From Monilinia fructicola (Eukaryota; Ascomycota; Leotiomycetes; Helotiales; Sclerotiniaceae): a DNA stretch of 64,000 nt. Positions 1 to 12,706 of this stretch are shown in pieces. The notes beneath the pieces were generated by a model. That model was not told the origin of the DNA. It did no database searches and saw nothing but the letters and a program-made list of their open reading frames with translations. Position 1 is the stretch's first letter. Each line of letters opens with the position of its first letter. The position numbers were made by a program, and so were the translations under genes. The DNA is taken from assembly GCA_008692225.1 (NCBI GenBank), contig VICG01000010.1, positions 2,170,001-2,234,000 of the forward strand. The letters are read 5' to 3'.

Positions 1-2569
1 GCACCAATGGCACACAAGCACAGCCTTATATGTCGTTCCTGATATACCCTCCATAACGAGCAAGTCCCGATCTCAGCACACATGCAATGAAACGACTTGA
101 ACGAATGAGCGTCTCACAGTAGCATCTTTGATGGAAAATGGATGATGCCGATATATACGTATTACGATATCAATATGATCAAAGGTGACACCATCTTGGC
201 TGCAGCTTATCGTGTTTCTGTAGAGCACAGTCACTGGTACTCGACATGAATACTACGGATCGCCGAATCGCCACACACCCATCGCCGTATCCCATCCACC
301 TCGCAGTCACGCAGGCCGAAAAGGATTACGCCACGTGCTGTGCCTCTCTTCAGCATGAGAGATTTTCCTCCCCTTCATTTCTCAGCTTGCGTGCGGGCCT
401 GGAGCGAGGTGAGCAATGGTGATGTGAGAGTGCGCAGCGCCGTCTAAAATCCTACATACTTTGCTTCCCCTTCTCCTGCAGCATGCATGTGCTGACACGG
501 AAGGATCAGTGACCCGCAGGACCGAGCAAGCCACAATATAAGATTTGATAGAAATATACTCGCGCTGGAAATTCAACCATTAGAAATAATATACCTACCT
601 ACCTGTACGAACGTACGAAGATGATGATGATGATGATGATGCTGGTGACGGAAGAGAAGAAGCGTTTGCACGACTGGCTGCGGAAGAATACCGGTGGGGG
701 AGCTCGATCCAAAATAATTTAATAAGAATCCCACCCAAAACATCGATACATACAGTGCTGTACTTTAATTGCGTTTGACGAGTCTGTGCTGCTGCAGTGG
801 TCCTTTCTTCCTGCATCCAATCTCTCCCAAACTTCCGAATCGTTGGTAATCATCAATCATCAATCGCATCATCAAACGAGGAGAAGGACCTACAAACGTT
901 CGTGCCGCACCTCCCTTTCGCATCCCCCACCATTTTAGGTAAGATGTGAAGAACCTCCTGCTCGTAAATCGTTCGATAATCACCACTCAATAAATCGTAC
1001 TGCACCCTACTTCGTACATAAAATAGGTAGCCGGCTGTAATAAGCTACGTCCAGCGAGGCACGCCCACTGCACCCTGATGAAAGAAGAACACAAAATATG
1101 CACCGCCATGCTGTGCGAGCGTAGGCCCATGCATGCGCGAGATAAAAGGGCGCAGGCTAAAAATAAGAACCGTGGGAACGCGCTCCTTGGTACGGACGGC
1201 CTCGAAAGCTGGGAAGGGATCCCAGAAGATCAGATGGAGACAGACGCGTACACGGATGGCGGATGGCGAGATGCGCTTGAGGATGTCGTGGATGGCTCTG
1301 CAATGTACTGTAGTCTGTGGTGACCGCTAACCGTACCGCGAATTCTGGTCGAGTCGCGCGACGGATCTGCTGTGAAGTTACAGCACATATATCTATCGAG
1401 ACGGGATGCAGGAAGCCGTTTCGTGGGATGGGCAAATCGGCGACTGGGACCGGGGGGGGGGGCTGTCGAGTGCTAATGGGTGAGAACCTGGAGCTCATGG
1501 CCTTTCTGGGGATCTGGGCGGTACAGTGACATCAACGATTTTTTTTTTCTTTTTTTTCTTTTTTCCTTTCTAGGGCTTTCCCTTCGTTTGGGTCCGCGAA
1601 ACCTGTTACTTGCTGTAAGGTTATGTTATGTGACATGGTGATGGCGGGAGGCAAGCACGCATGGAGGGACTCCTTGGTTAGAATCCTCGGGATCGTGGTG
1701 TACACGTGATTTACATAGATTACTTGAAGATGTCTTGATTGTGGTCAAGAGTACCGGTGGTGGAGATCTTGGTTCATGGTGGCATTTGCATATTGCAGGC
1801 TCCTGTCATGAAACACAAACGTCAAAGTAAACATGTATCGTTTTCTCAATGCCACACGTGCAATCGATCGATGCCTTTTAATCGCGCAAACGGACTAAAT
1901 ATCACGACATCCGCCAAAACAGGAAGTCAATTTGTCAAGCGACGTTCGACGCGTCTTCGAAGTGCATCCATTGATGTAGCATTCAGTATTGTCTTCTATG
2001 TTTCATAATGCGATGTTCGATAAGTCCTTCCACGTGGGGGGGGGGGGGGGCTAGGTAGTTGGTCATGAGATGCCGTGGATATGGAGTGCAAATCTTTTGA
2101 CTTTGGAGGGAGATCTTAACCTGGTGCTTCACTTTTCTTGATATGTGTACTGCAGTCCAAAGTCTTAGAATCCAAGTGAATGATCTGCTGAAGTTTAGAG
2201 CAATAAGTATCTGCAAATAAACTGTCAAAATGACAAGTCCGATTGATGACGCGAAGCATGTGACGACGTCTTAAGCAGCAGCGTTGAGAAGTGAAGGTGT
2301 AAATAATAGTCTTGTTCCATAAGGCTAGAGACATCGAAGTGGACCTCTAAGAAGCAAAAGGAGTGCTTCGGAAGATTGATGTTCAACTTATGCCCATCCG
2401 CTTCATCACATATGCTACAAGATCTAGACAAGAATCAAATCAGTTTCTCAAGTATGTATGGATGATGGAAAGAAACTCACCTAAGAGGTGATTAGTACTC
2501 CTTGCTAGGGTAAAACTACCCAGGTGTATTGCTCCTGCATCGCATATCACATACGTCTCACGTTTTACC
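1..2569. other. Intergenic region, no supported gene
   Basis: I see no convincing gene here; the open frames are short, overlap each other and lack conserved motifs. The stretch holds a T-rich pyrimidine tract at about 1539-1575, an 11-G run near 1452-1462 and a 15-G run at 2036-2050. A trinucleotide ATG/CAT run lies at 621-641. Confidence 0.5.
2036..2050. repeat. Poly-G homopolymer (15 G)
   Basis: An uninterrupted run of 15 G lies between CACGT and CTAGG. Runs this long are unstable and prone to sequencing length errors. Confidence 0.9.
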
Positions 2570-3826
2570 AACAATGCGTATAGCTCGATTTTCTACTTTG
2601 GCTACCCTTTCTAAATTTCATCAGGGCACCTCACCCAACGCTTTTCGATTGGGGAATTCCTTTAATTACTTTGTATGACAATTCATTCTTACCACAACTT
2701 CAGCATGCGTCGCTTTTGGCAGAATAGCAAACAACTGATTCCTCCTCGGGGTCGAGAAGCAGCGACTTCGTCCTTTTAATGTGCATGTGGTGAACGGCTG
2801 CTCAATAGCTCCTCCGCCGCGATTCCCACTACTGCACCAATAGCATCGCGAGCATGCTTGTTGGCCTCCTCCGCTACGCCATCAACCGTACTACCACCAA
2901 CCTCCCGAAATGGAAGTACGTCCTGCTGGCTTTCAAAAGCTCTCTCTACCTGCTTGAAAGCTCGTCTACCTCATCATTCTCCCCGGCCTCCCTGAACCGC
3001 GAAATCCCTCTCCCCACAAACAACCCATCGCCATCAACCGCATGGCATCTGAGCATCTGATCGTCAAGGAGACAAAAACCACCACTTCCAGACCTATCAA
3101 GCATTGCACAAAGTCCAAGATTCAACGACCTGGATCCCATTCAGCATGACCATCGCCGCGCAAGTTCCCAGCGCAGCCCTAACATCTATCGTCGTCGACA
3201 CCGTCGGTTTCGATGCCCTCGGTACCCAACCTCAATTTGCCGGCTAAATGCTAGACTCCTCGCACCGATAGCTAGGAGCTACGACATATGGACCAAGTTC
3301 CCGCGCAATTCCCTCTGCATGACCATGGGTGCCGCAAACACAATTTGTCTTCTCGGTGCAGGACTACTGGTTGATCTCCCTGATAGTAGCCAACGGGGAA
3401 GCCTGGCTGCACCGTGGTTGTTATGTTTTCAGGGATCGGGCGTAGCGCAAGTCTTTGGATTGTAACCAGCGAGATAGCAGGGTATGCGAATTGCTATGTA
3501 CGTGGTATTGGAGGGGAATACTACCGGGCCGCAGCTTTTCATTATCGGTGAAGCCTGCAAGTCTTTCTCTGTCTCTTCTGGTCTTTTGCTCATCTTGTTT
3601 ATTGGGACACAGGATCCCGGTTCAAGGAAATCGGGATCCTGTTCAGTATATATGGCAACGTAAGGAGTATTCTTGATTGAGCTGGCGATTATTGTTGTGC
3701 TCTACATCTATAGGCTTACCAGGAAGAAAGATGGAGATTCGGAGCAAGTAACGAGAGGAGAAGTGAGTGCGAAGGAAGAGAGAGAGGCGGCGGAAGGGGT
3801 TGAAGGATGTGGCGGATATCGCCAAT
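2570..3826 (+). pseudogene. Decayed Dal5/allantoate-permease-like MFS transporter
   Basis: This is a remnant of an anion:cation symporter of the major facilitator superfamily, a plasma-membrane carrier of organic anions such as allantoate or nicotinate. No single frame is open, but recognisable pieces follow the family order. Near 2580 a SIFYFGYP-like TM1 segment is followed by HLTQRFSIG. At 2854-3056 come GLLRYAIN, LPKWKYVLLAF and a degraded loop. At 3075-3245 come HFQTYQALHKVQDSTTWI and TSIVVDTVGFDALGTQ. At 3300-3420 come MGAANTICLLGAGLLVDLPD and a WLLCFQGSG segment. At 3465-3540 come TSEIAGYAN and EGNTTGPQLF, and near 3670-3826 a last TM with a basic tail (LYIYRLTRKK). The frame changes repeatedly and stops intervene, so it is not functional. 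Composition is not strongly AT-rich, so decay is by indels rather than heavy RIP. The family call rests on remembered motif order and is fairly firm. Confidence 0.75.
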
Positions 3827-3830
3827 AGAG

Positions 3831-4613
3831 GGTTTAGATATATTTTGTAGTTACGATGTGCTTAGATGTAGTCTGTAGATGATGAATGCTTGCATGTTTC
3901 GTGGATCTACTAAGAGCTTGTTTACTTTTGGTCAGGAGCAGAGGCCTAGGGCTATCTGCATGTGCTTCTAGTATGTCATCATGATTTCCAATGCTCAGAG
4001 TTCTATTAGTGATACGTCGATATTTGTCGTCGACGTGTATATTCAACACCTTGGATATATTCTATTTGTAAAAAAGGGTGGGGAATAGGAAGAAACAACG
4101 TGTAATTAAGTAAACGAGCGAATATGTAGTCTGAATGATCAATGAGCTTCTTGAATGATATACAAGTGCATGTGAGTAATTCGAGATCTATTCGAGGGCA
4201 AAATACATCATGAAGCTCAACATCAAACCTGCGGAACATCCACTGAACGGAGCGGTAGTGATAGAATAGGTCAGCCGACTAATTATGCAAGTGGCGCATG
4301 CGTCTACCCGATGAAATTTTGCAGCTTTGTTTCGAAGCTCTAGCTCATGTAAATCTTATTTTTCGCTGCTGTTTGGGCAGCAGAGTGAGTATAATGCCAC
4401 ATGCACGTTGAATCTGAGGCAAGCTATGTCTTCAGTCGTCGAATGATGTCTTAGGACCACTGGAGTTTCCTCGGATCCACCGAGGAGGGATCGGTTGTGA
4501 AGTGAAAAGTGACTGAGTCTGCGTTCGTTGATGAAAAGTTACGTAAAACACTATCATAAGAGCGGACGTTAAGCTATTCAATCTCATGCACCGGAGCCTC
4601 ACCAACCTGATCT
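3831..4613. other. Intergenic region
   Basis: Only short overlapping open frames occur on both strands. I see no motif, repeat or RNA gene. Confidence 0.5.
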
Positions 4614-5617
4614 TCACACGTTGTTAGTTCCATGAAGCTCCACAGGTGAGGCCATGGGGATCTCTTGATCATCTACATCTGTGATGTAGGCTAAAATTCC
4701 ATCTTGAAGCCGCCAGTGAGTGTCGACATTCCACCGAGATAGGGCACCAGGGTGATTCGCTAGATATTGATTCAAATATCCATCGATGATTTCGGAATCT
4801 GAACGTCCATCCTTGCCATGAAACCACCCCAAGACGACATACATCCCACCGGAGAAATACAGCCCCATAAAGTACATTATGAAGACATTTCTGGCATCAG
4901 CAGATGACTCCGTGGGATCCAGCTTGCGAATCCAGAACTTGCCGAGGTAAATCCCTAGGGCAATAAGAAGCAGATAGAGCGAGCCGGAAAGTAATATTCT
5001 GAGGAGCGGAAAGTGTGATGACGGACAGTGGACTGGGGAGAAAGCATTGCCTTTGGAAATCTTTCTTCAAATCACGGATATCCGAAAGGCGAGGACATAG
5101 TCGTCCGGCTCGCAAGGATTAAGCTTGAACCCGACCTGGACCGAAAATATATACGTCGCGGCTTGTTTCCTCCCTCGGATCCAATCACGAACATCTCTTG
5201 CCTTGATTAAGCGACCGAGAATTCTTTGCTGGGTGGCGGAATAGAACACCGAAACCAGAGCAAAGATCAGACTCATGACAAAACAAGCCTTTTGCCATCC
5301 AGTGAGCCTGATCCAGAGAGTCTAGGGATAGTCCTGTGATGGCGATCTGTGCCACAATTGCAGCCTTTCTTTCTGTCAGTATGGAAGGAAGAATGATGGT
5401 GGTGTAAGCTTACAGCCACGGCAATCATGGTGCATTCATCGCATGCCATTCTCTTGAAGGCTAACGCATCGTCGTCTCGTAACTGGCCAATGATTTGAGC
5501 TTGCAAGGACCATACTGTGTGGCTTCCATATATCTTGAGAGAGATGGCTCCGATTCCATACCATTTCCATTGTTCGGTGGTTGGCAGGAACTTGCGTATC
5601 GTATCAAACCAAGCCAT
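4614..5617 (-). pseudogene. Multi-pass fungal membrane protein, frameshifted
   Basis: The locus reads leftward from ATG at 5617 (MAWFDTIRKFLPTTEQWKW). A first exon of 68 codons ends at 5414. A likely 49-nt intron (5365-5413, GTAAGC...AAG) joins in frame to AAIVAQIAITGLSL. A frame change at the AAAA run 5280-5283 is needed to continue into MSLIFALVSVFYSATQQRIL and a RDVRDWIRG linker. Two further shifts lie near 5070-5090 and 5000. The last open part contains SLYLLLIALGIYLGKFWIRK and MYFMGLYFSGGMYVVLGWF, then a soluble tail ending at 4614. The order (AAIVAQ..TGLSL helix, second helix, linker, two C-terminal helices) matches an unnamed fungal membrane-protein family. Three shifts make it a pseudogene, or a gene with uncorrected indels. 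Confidence 0.6.
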
Positions 5618-5699
5618 GGAAGATGCCTGAAGATCGAAGGACGCGTAGAATCCGTTAGCAGGTCCGGAAACTTTACAAGTTATCGATTAGAAAGTTAAG

Positions 5700-6993
5700 A
5701 GAATTGAGGGCTGATGCTAATCTGGCAAAGGATGGGATGCTGCTCTCGAGATCTATAGGTTGAGGGGCTCAGGGCAGGAACCCATGAGATGTTACACAGC
5801 ATGATAATTGTGTGCTGAGTACGTCCACATTTGATACATCGCAAGGCTGCAATATGTCTGCATGGAGAGGTATCTTATTTCTAGTTATCGATCATGCTTG
5901 TTATGCGATGCACAGGTGGAAGTTTAAGGCTGTTCGAGGATTGATCATCTCCTAGGCGGGTATTCGTTACAGTATCTAGGTATGCACCGCGGAGCGAAGA
6001 CAATTCTCTTTTGTGCTATCTCAAGTTTGCTTTATCGCCGTCCCATGGCACTGGTACTATGCTGGGAAGTCTTGATGTTTTGGAGACGCGGGGGGATCAC
6101 GACTTAATGTTGCTATGACCCCCCTATTCAAGCGAAGCTTGGCTGATGCTCTTGAATTTTATTATTCTCAGACATCACTTCTCTACACAACTCAAGGTAG
6201 AATTCAAGTATCAGATCTGAAAATCTTTATGCATATTATGTTTCATATGTTGGAATGATGCAAACAGCATAAAATATTTAAGACTACGGTTGCTGCCGTA
6301 CTTCGATATCTTCACTTGCGATATTTTGAGCTTTGCCGGCAAACAACGAGATTTCAATAGACTACAGTCGTTGACGGGACATCAATCAAGGAAAATGATA
6401 CGGTCATGTTGTTTGTATTATGATAATTTCACAAGGCAGAAATGACGCCTTGGCCGATTAATGATTGAGTACGGCGCTACCGTATGCATGAACACAACCT
6501 CGAAATCTAGAATAACAGGCTTCACAGAGATTATTATAAGGCGACACTACCTTATAAGTAACTACAGAAACAAGAACAAGAATGATAGCCCTACGCGAGA
6601 TGAATAGTTCTGTACGGTTCGGTCATATGAAACATAGTGGTGTCAGATTGAAGATGTACGGTTTCTCCGTATCGATAATTCAACAGCGCACTGCCATTCG
6701 TGATGATGGTCCCAGAATGACGGCATATTTTCTCTGCTCAGCATCATAATCGAGCGCGATGATGATATTCAACAAGAATAGCAGAGAGACCGTACCATAA
6801 CTCTAAGGGGTACTTAAGCTCCCCAGTCCCCCCCCAAAATCCAACTCCTTTTTCATACAGAACACAAATTCCTCATACACAAGAAAATCCAAATCTCGAA
6901 GTCGGCCATCAAGAAAATTCGATTAAAATCTTTCATCTTCTACTCTTAGCATAAGAAATCTACTGTCGATACCAATAAACAATACAGTCGATC
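5700..6993. other. Intergenic region upstream of the cysteine-rich locus
   Basis: No gene seen. The last ~170 bases (about 6820-6990) are C/A/T-rich with few G, typical of a fungal promoter and 5' leader for the gene starting at 6994. Confidence 0.5.
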
Positions 6994-8597
6994 ATGAGTA
7001 ATACATCTGGTCTTTACTTCGACGAATCCATCGATTCTAAATCTACAAAAGACATGGAGGACACATTTGATAATCACCTCTCGGATCCAGCACCACTGCC
7101 TATGCTACCTAATATAGGCGCAAACCGCGTTTACCATCAATTTGAAACGACCTGGAAACGGGCGTGTGCAATCCTCTAGCAAGAATATCGTCCCCAAGTC
7201 AAGCTCAACACCTCTTCGGGCTCCGGGTCTCTCTTTTAGCTTAACGCTTAATCTCAAAAGACCACAGACGGCAGTTGAGCGTCCGGTTGTTCCCTCAAGT
7301 TCACAAAATCATAACTTTGACAACCGATCTGATATAATTCTAAAGTTGGTCCTGAACTGGTAAATTATTCATTTCGAGACTTTAGAGCTCCTTTGTTAAC
7401 CAATATTCAGGTTCCACAACGAAATTTTGAGAAAGCATCCACAGATCAAGGCAGTGACAATGACGAGTCGACTGATGCCATGGATGAGGACAGTTTCTGT
7501 GAAGAGTTCGACCACATGGTGCTTAGAGTTGAGCGTGAAGAGACTCGAGGAGACAGCTTCATCAATTGCCGAAGATGCGGAAACACTTTTGATTACTCGC
7601 AACTATCTTTTGTGGGTCCCTTCGTATAAACGCACACTACCACGATCGCTTCAGATGCCGAACGAAAAACACTCATCCCCAGATTGTGAGATGTTCAGGA
7701 TGCGACACCGAGAACTGCATGGCATGTGAGAAATCTCCCCACGATGAGTGTTGTTCGTTCGCCCCCGTTCGTGTCGTGTGGCATGCTCTGTGCATTGTCG
7801 ATGATGCGATTATTCAACACCGAAAACAATCTCCATACCACAAGGATACTAGGAGTCTCGATGCGGCGGTTGTAAAGGCCTTGAACACCCTTCTCAATCG
7901 AATCCCGAAAGACACCAAACCCAACTTAGGATATTGCGACCTCCTCCGAAAGAGCATGTTGTTGGACCATGTGGCTGTCACCATTCGCAATATGACCCCT
8001 GCAAATCAATTTGACACTCTTTGCATCCAGTCTTGGGCATTTATCAATATGCTCGCTCAGCGCGATGATCTCTATGGATTGTTGTTCGAGAACAGACTTC
8101 AATTCTTGAGAAACATGTCTCCTGGTGTTAGGGTGCTGGGGTTCCCGATCTCGTTTTTTCCGGTTGAAAGAACATACGATGCCGATCGATACGCGCCTCA
8201 AACCTACTCCATGTGGTCTCTCATACACAAAGCCGGCGAAAATGCAGACGAGTATCTATCAGCCAGCTCTCAACTCAACGATGCATGGCCCGCAGTTTTG
8301 TTGGCTCGAGCCACGGTCAATCTTCATCATAGTTTGGGCAAGAAGCAGCCGTCACACCTACCTAATCTCATCAGCTATGGTCAAGCTTACCAGCTATCAT
8401 CTTTTGAGGCACGTCTTGAGGAAATGCATAGGGTTGATGGAACAAAATATGGAGCTGTTCATGAAAACACCAGAATCATACCTTCATCTTCGTATATCAA
8501 GAAGCGAGGACAGGATCAAGTTGAAGATGGGGAAAGTGATGAGGACAGCGACCAGGAAGAGATGGAGAAAAGCGAAGAAAGATTACTTGAGCTGTAG
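6994..8597 (+). pseudogene. IBR-like cysteine-rich protein, frameshifted
   Basis: Reading starts at ATG 6994 (MSNTSGLYFDESIDS). It must change frame around 7140-7180 to continue into SKNIVPKSSSTPLRAPG. An intron of about 7349-7410 (ending TTAACCAATATTCAG) would then join in frame to VPQRNFEKAS and an acidic segment. A Cys cluster follows: INCRRCGNTF near 7565, then, after another frame change near 7610-7630, YHDRFRCR, RCSGCDTENCMACE and PHDECC. The spacing resembles an in-between-RING (IBR) zinc-binding module. The long open part (303 codons, to 8597) then carries an all-helical region (KSMLLDHVAVTIRN, QSWAFINMLAQRDDLYGLL) and an acidic Glu/Asp-rich tail. Fungal proteins that place an IBR-like ribbon before a helical domain and a ubiquitin-conjugating fold have a similar layout, but I see no UBC core here. 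No function is assigned. Confidence 0.5.
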
Positions 8598-8599
8598 TG

Positions 8600-11560
8600 G
8601 ATGTGAGATGGTGAATCTGGGGAGCAAAGAATGGAAGAGATTATAATATGGAAGGAGGGACAGTAGAAAAGGGTGGCAAGAAACGGTTTGAGCCTGGGCT
8701 CTTCTACATGGGGGATATTCGAAGGATCTGGTGAAGGGAAATGAAAACTCGGAGGGATATCATGAGAGACGGTCAAGACAAGACATTATGTAATGAGGCC
8801 TTTGAAGCACAGATAAACCTCAAGTGCAAAGGATCTTTTGTGCTTGGGTAGTACTGGGATCAAGGAAGATTGTTCCCACTCCAGATTAACATAAAGTTTG
8901 GTATCAATGATAAAACTTCTCAAATATCATATGTGCAAGTAAATGTGACCAAATAATATCTTTAAAGTAAAGGTTGTAATCCATACCACCGTTGCACCTA
9001 TTGAATTTGGAGCCTTGTAATTGTGAAAGGTAAATATGACGAATACCATACTATACTTGCAAGTCATCCTATCCCACTGAGATCTAGGATCTTGAAGAAG
9101 CTCAAGGTCGTATTGCTTGAATATGGTGTAGTGGTAAAGTACATTGCAATAACATAGACTTGCTATCACTAACTCATATTAGAGCGACTATCAAGTCAAT
9201 CTCTGCAAATTCACTTGTATTTGTAAGTTTGAGATACAAAACGTACAGCCAGATTGCCTGATATCTGTAGAAAGCCTCTGCATCAGATTCCAGTGTGGTA
9301 CTCCTCCATGTTGCTTGAGACTTTGAGTAGAGGTTTAGATGGTTCCGCCAGCCCACTAAGAAACTGACCAAGTAAACATGCAAGGAGAATGAAATGTAAT
9401 AGCTCCCAATAACTTGTAATATAAAACGACAAAGCTGACATTTTGGAGTATTAATTGATTCAACAAGCCTTCCTGGGCAGAAACTTTTGTGACTACCGAC
9501 TGGAAGCACTTAACTTTGGTGATAGAACAGCAGGCTGAACCTTATCATTCCTTGCGGTTGATTCTTTGAATTGAGAAGAGGAAGATGTGAAAATGTTGCC
9601 CATACTTTAAGCTCCATTGCTAATGGGAGATAGTAAAGACATGAGTTGATAGATCCAGAACTGAGTACACCTAGAGGCTCGAGGGTCATCTATAAGGAGC
9701 ATTATCAATAGGGAGATGAGAGGTTTTTATTTTTAAGAGCACCATTGCTGCTGTATTTTCTCGTAGTACCGAGTAGTTTGAGACTTATTTGAAAGCAAAG
9801 AGAATAATTAGGTTCTGCAACGGCGGTTTGTTATGGCCATATCTGATTTGATCATGATTTGTTTGATTATATAGGAACTACAGCTGGCATAACTACATAA
9901 CTACTTAATTTAAGCCAGCCAATTAAAATGAAGCAAATTAGTTTGGAGGAAGCTAGAGCTCTTCGATGATCTTGATCGTTTGGAAAGATATCTCAAAGGT
10001 TTCTGTATCAGTGAATATCTCTGATTCTCTGAAGAGTAATTAGTTTGAATGAAAAAAGCATAGAAGAAAATACATTCACAGGCTCTGGGCTGTGCTTGAA
10101 CAGGACTCTTCTAGTCAAAGTATCACCTCTTGTTCACGTTAGCGTTTGAACAGATCCCAAGATTATTCACCTGGGATGGTTTCTCGGACTGTAGGGGCAA
10201 TTTTAGAGTGCGATTAATGGCATGTATGGAGTTGGATGAACACTTGGATTCGAAATCCAGGTTGTGTGATGGAATCTAGATATTCCACTTGTGATTAGAT
10301 TGATTAATGATGTTTGGCATCTAAATTCTGTGTCTATCTACTGTTGTCCTTGTGATATCTCTTTGAGAACAAACTTCATGCTTAGTTATGTTGAGGAAAT
10401 CCAGATGGTTTCACGTTGCAATACGATCATTCTAGTTAATACTCTATCTAGTATTAGCTTTTGGTAGATGATCTCTGTTGAAGTTTGTTCTAGCAAATGA
10501 CAAAATGATGTTGTTATTGTTCCATCAGTATCTGATTGTTATTTGCACATCTTGGACACACCACCTGCACCCCTCACTGCTTATCAAAATAGAATCATCA
10601 CATAGGTACTTGTATTATATATGGCCAATGAGAAGAGATGCCCAGGTGGCTAAAGACATAAACTATTTTGGGTGGTAAAAGGTTCTGCTTCTTGTTCTAT
10701 CCAATTAGATGATCAAAAAGGGATATAAAAATCACGCGTAACGCGTGCATGGCTTTGGTCAAAGACAACGTAGAAGGATGTCGCACCTGGCCGCCCTAAA
10801 GCTTGGGTTCTGATCATATCGTACTGATTAATTCAGTTTGCATATTACATGATGGAGGGTGACAGCAAAGGATTGCCTTTCATGCTGTTTGGCTCTCTTT
10901 GAGTAAAGTTTTGTTAAGTTACAAACCAGTAAGGGCCTGTAGATATATATATTCATTTGATGATTGATCTTAACATGACAAGAAACTCATCGGTGTCTAT
11001 TTAAACTAGATCCTATGTAATTTGGACTATAGAGACGACTTTCATGTGTTATTATAGCTACCATAAAGTCTAGAAGACTTGGAAAAAGCTCTAGTGTTCA
11101 ACTGGTCAAGTCCAGGACGATGTGGATAGACATAAGATTCAACCATATATAACATACAAGTTGCGCAATTTGACTGAATTAATGATATACTTCACTTACA
11201 ACAGTCCTAGACAGATGTCCATAGTTTATAGTAGAGTAATCCTCCAAATACATACCATATAATAGATGAGACGTTGGCAGTAATTCCACACAAAAGCGTC
11301 CGGTAGTCGGAAATTAGATGGGAAAAATTTGGAAAATTTGAAAACAAGAGATTGAAGAAACTTGAATTGTACTTATCAAATTACAAGCGTTTGAACTTTG
11401 ACATCTTGCAATATTGAACCAATCTATCGCAGAGGTAGGGCTACTATATATCATCAGAAGGCCATAATACCCGTCAAAATAGCTCACATACCCTTCTATC
11501 TTCTTCATTACAGCTGTTTCTTCCAATTTACACATCAACCACTGAGAATACGACTTCCCA
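8600..11560. other. Gene-poor region, moderately AT-rich
   Basis: No supported gene in about 3 kb. Open frames are short and lack recognisable motifs. The longest (111 codons, minus strand, 9174-9509) has no ATG-initiated conserved segment that I recognise. A short palindrome ACGCGTAACGCGT lies near 10735-10750. Confidence 0.5.
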
Positions 11561-11699
11561 TACGAAACTATAGTCCTATAAACACTTTCTACGAACTCCT
11601 GCTTCTCTAGAGCCTCGTGCGCTCATTGACAAGACGACTTACCGCGGGAATCAATACTCTCTCTCTAACTACTTCACGAACTCCTTATATCAACATCAC

Positions 11700-12250
11700 T
11701 TACACGCCATAGAACTACCATACGAGCTCCCATTTCTTTAATTCTCTCCTCAAACTCCAACTGCCTTGCGCAGTCTTTATTGCGACAGTTTACTGCATCT
11801 AAAGCCTTATTAGCCACCCTTATAGTCGATAAGAGAGCACTTACCTCTATTTTATACGCTTTTACTACAATCTCCACGAACTTCCAGTCTATTAAAATAT
11901 TATTTGCTTGCCATAGACTCATCATACGAGCTTCCGCCTCTCCTATTCTCTTTCCGAGTCCCTACTACCTTCTGCAGTCTTAATCAAAACCGTTTACTGG
12001 ATCTAAGGCCTCATAAATTACACATATATATCTGGCGCAAGGGCCAATACTTCAAGCTTAATCGCTTTAGCCACCCTATTCACGAGCTTTCTGTCCATTA
12101 AAACATCAAAATTTCGACTCTAGGGTGATAATACGAACTTAACCTTCCCCCATACCCTTACGAATCTGCAATATACTGTACAGTCTTCGTTACGACAGTT
12201 TACTGGTCCTCAAGCCTTATTCATTCGCCATACAGCCACCGTACAAGCTC
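11700..12250 (-). repeat. Degenerate ~204-bp tandem repeat with residual coding pattern
   Basis: Three imperfect units can be aligned. The landmark GTTTACTGSATCTAARGCCT-like segment occurs near 11789, 11993 and 12199. CACGAACTTCCAGTCTATTAAAA near 11876 recurs as CACGAGCTTTCTGTCCATTAAAA near 12081. The period is about 204-205 bp, a multiple of three. On the minus strand each unit reads as a ~68-residue helical segment (KALDAVNCRNKDCARQLEFE in one unit, EALDPVNGFDQDC in the next). One 83-codon stretch is open (11674-11925) and the other units carry stops. This looks like a decayed minus-strand gene for a repeat protein; related sequence may extend to about 12540. Confidence 0.6.
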
Positions 12251-12706
12251 ACGCCCTCTTCTAGCCTATGAACTCTTTCAACATACCTTCTCTTTAAGAC
12301 TCTAGATACTCTCACTACAAGCTCTCACCATCCCACAAGCTTGCTTTTGCTATAAAACTTGCCTTAAGGGCCTGGAACCCCGTATCATCGCTATTGCCAC
12401 GGTCTTGGCCAGCCTAAAATCTCCATCGCTAGTCATAAGATTTGCTGTACGAACTGCTACTCTTTGCCTATATATTTGCTCGGGTTTTATCATCAAGCTC
12501 CTTTGTAAAGCACCTTCCAACCTTACAATACCCAGCTTCATATCACATCTAGGCTTCGATCTTCAATTGAGATCACGTCAAATCACTCCATCTACACAGT
12601 AATAATAAGCCTGTCACTTTCTATACACCGCCATAGAACTCAAAAAAAAATCAATCCAAGACTCTTTACAACAGAGATAAGAGCCTTTTCAATTACAGAT
12701 TCTAAG

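Noticed and set aside
1157..1498. 113-codon minus-strand frame
   Set aside because: It overlaps several other open frames of similar length, has no motif or hydrophobic pattern, and has no intron context.
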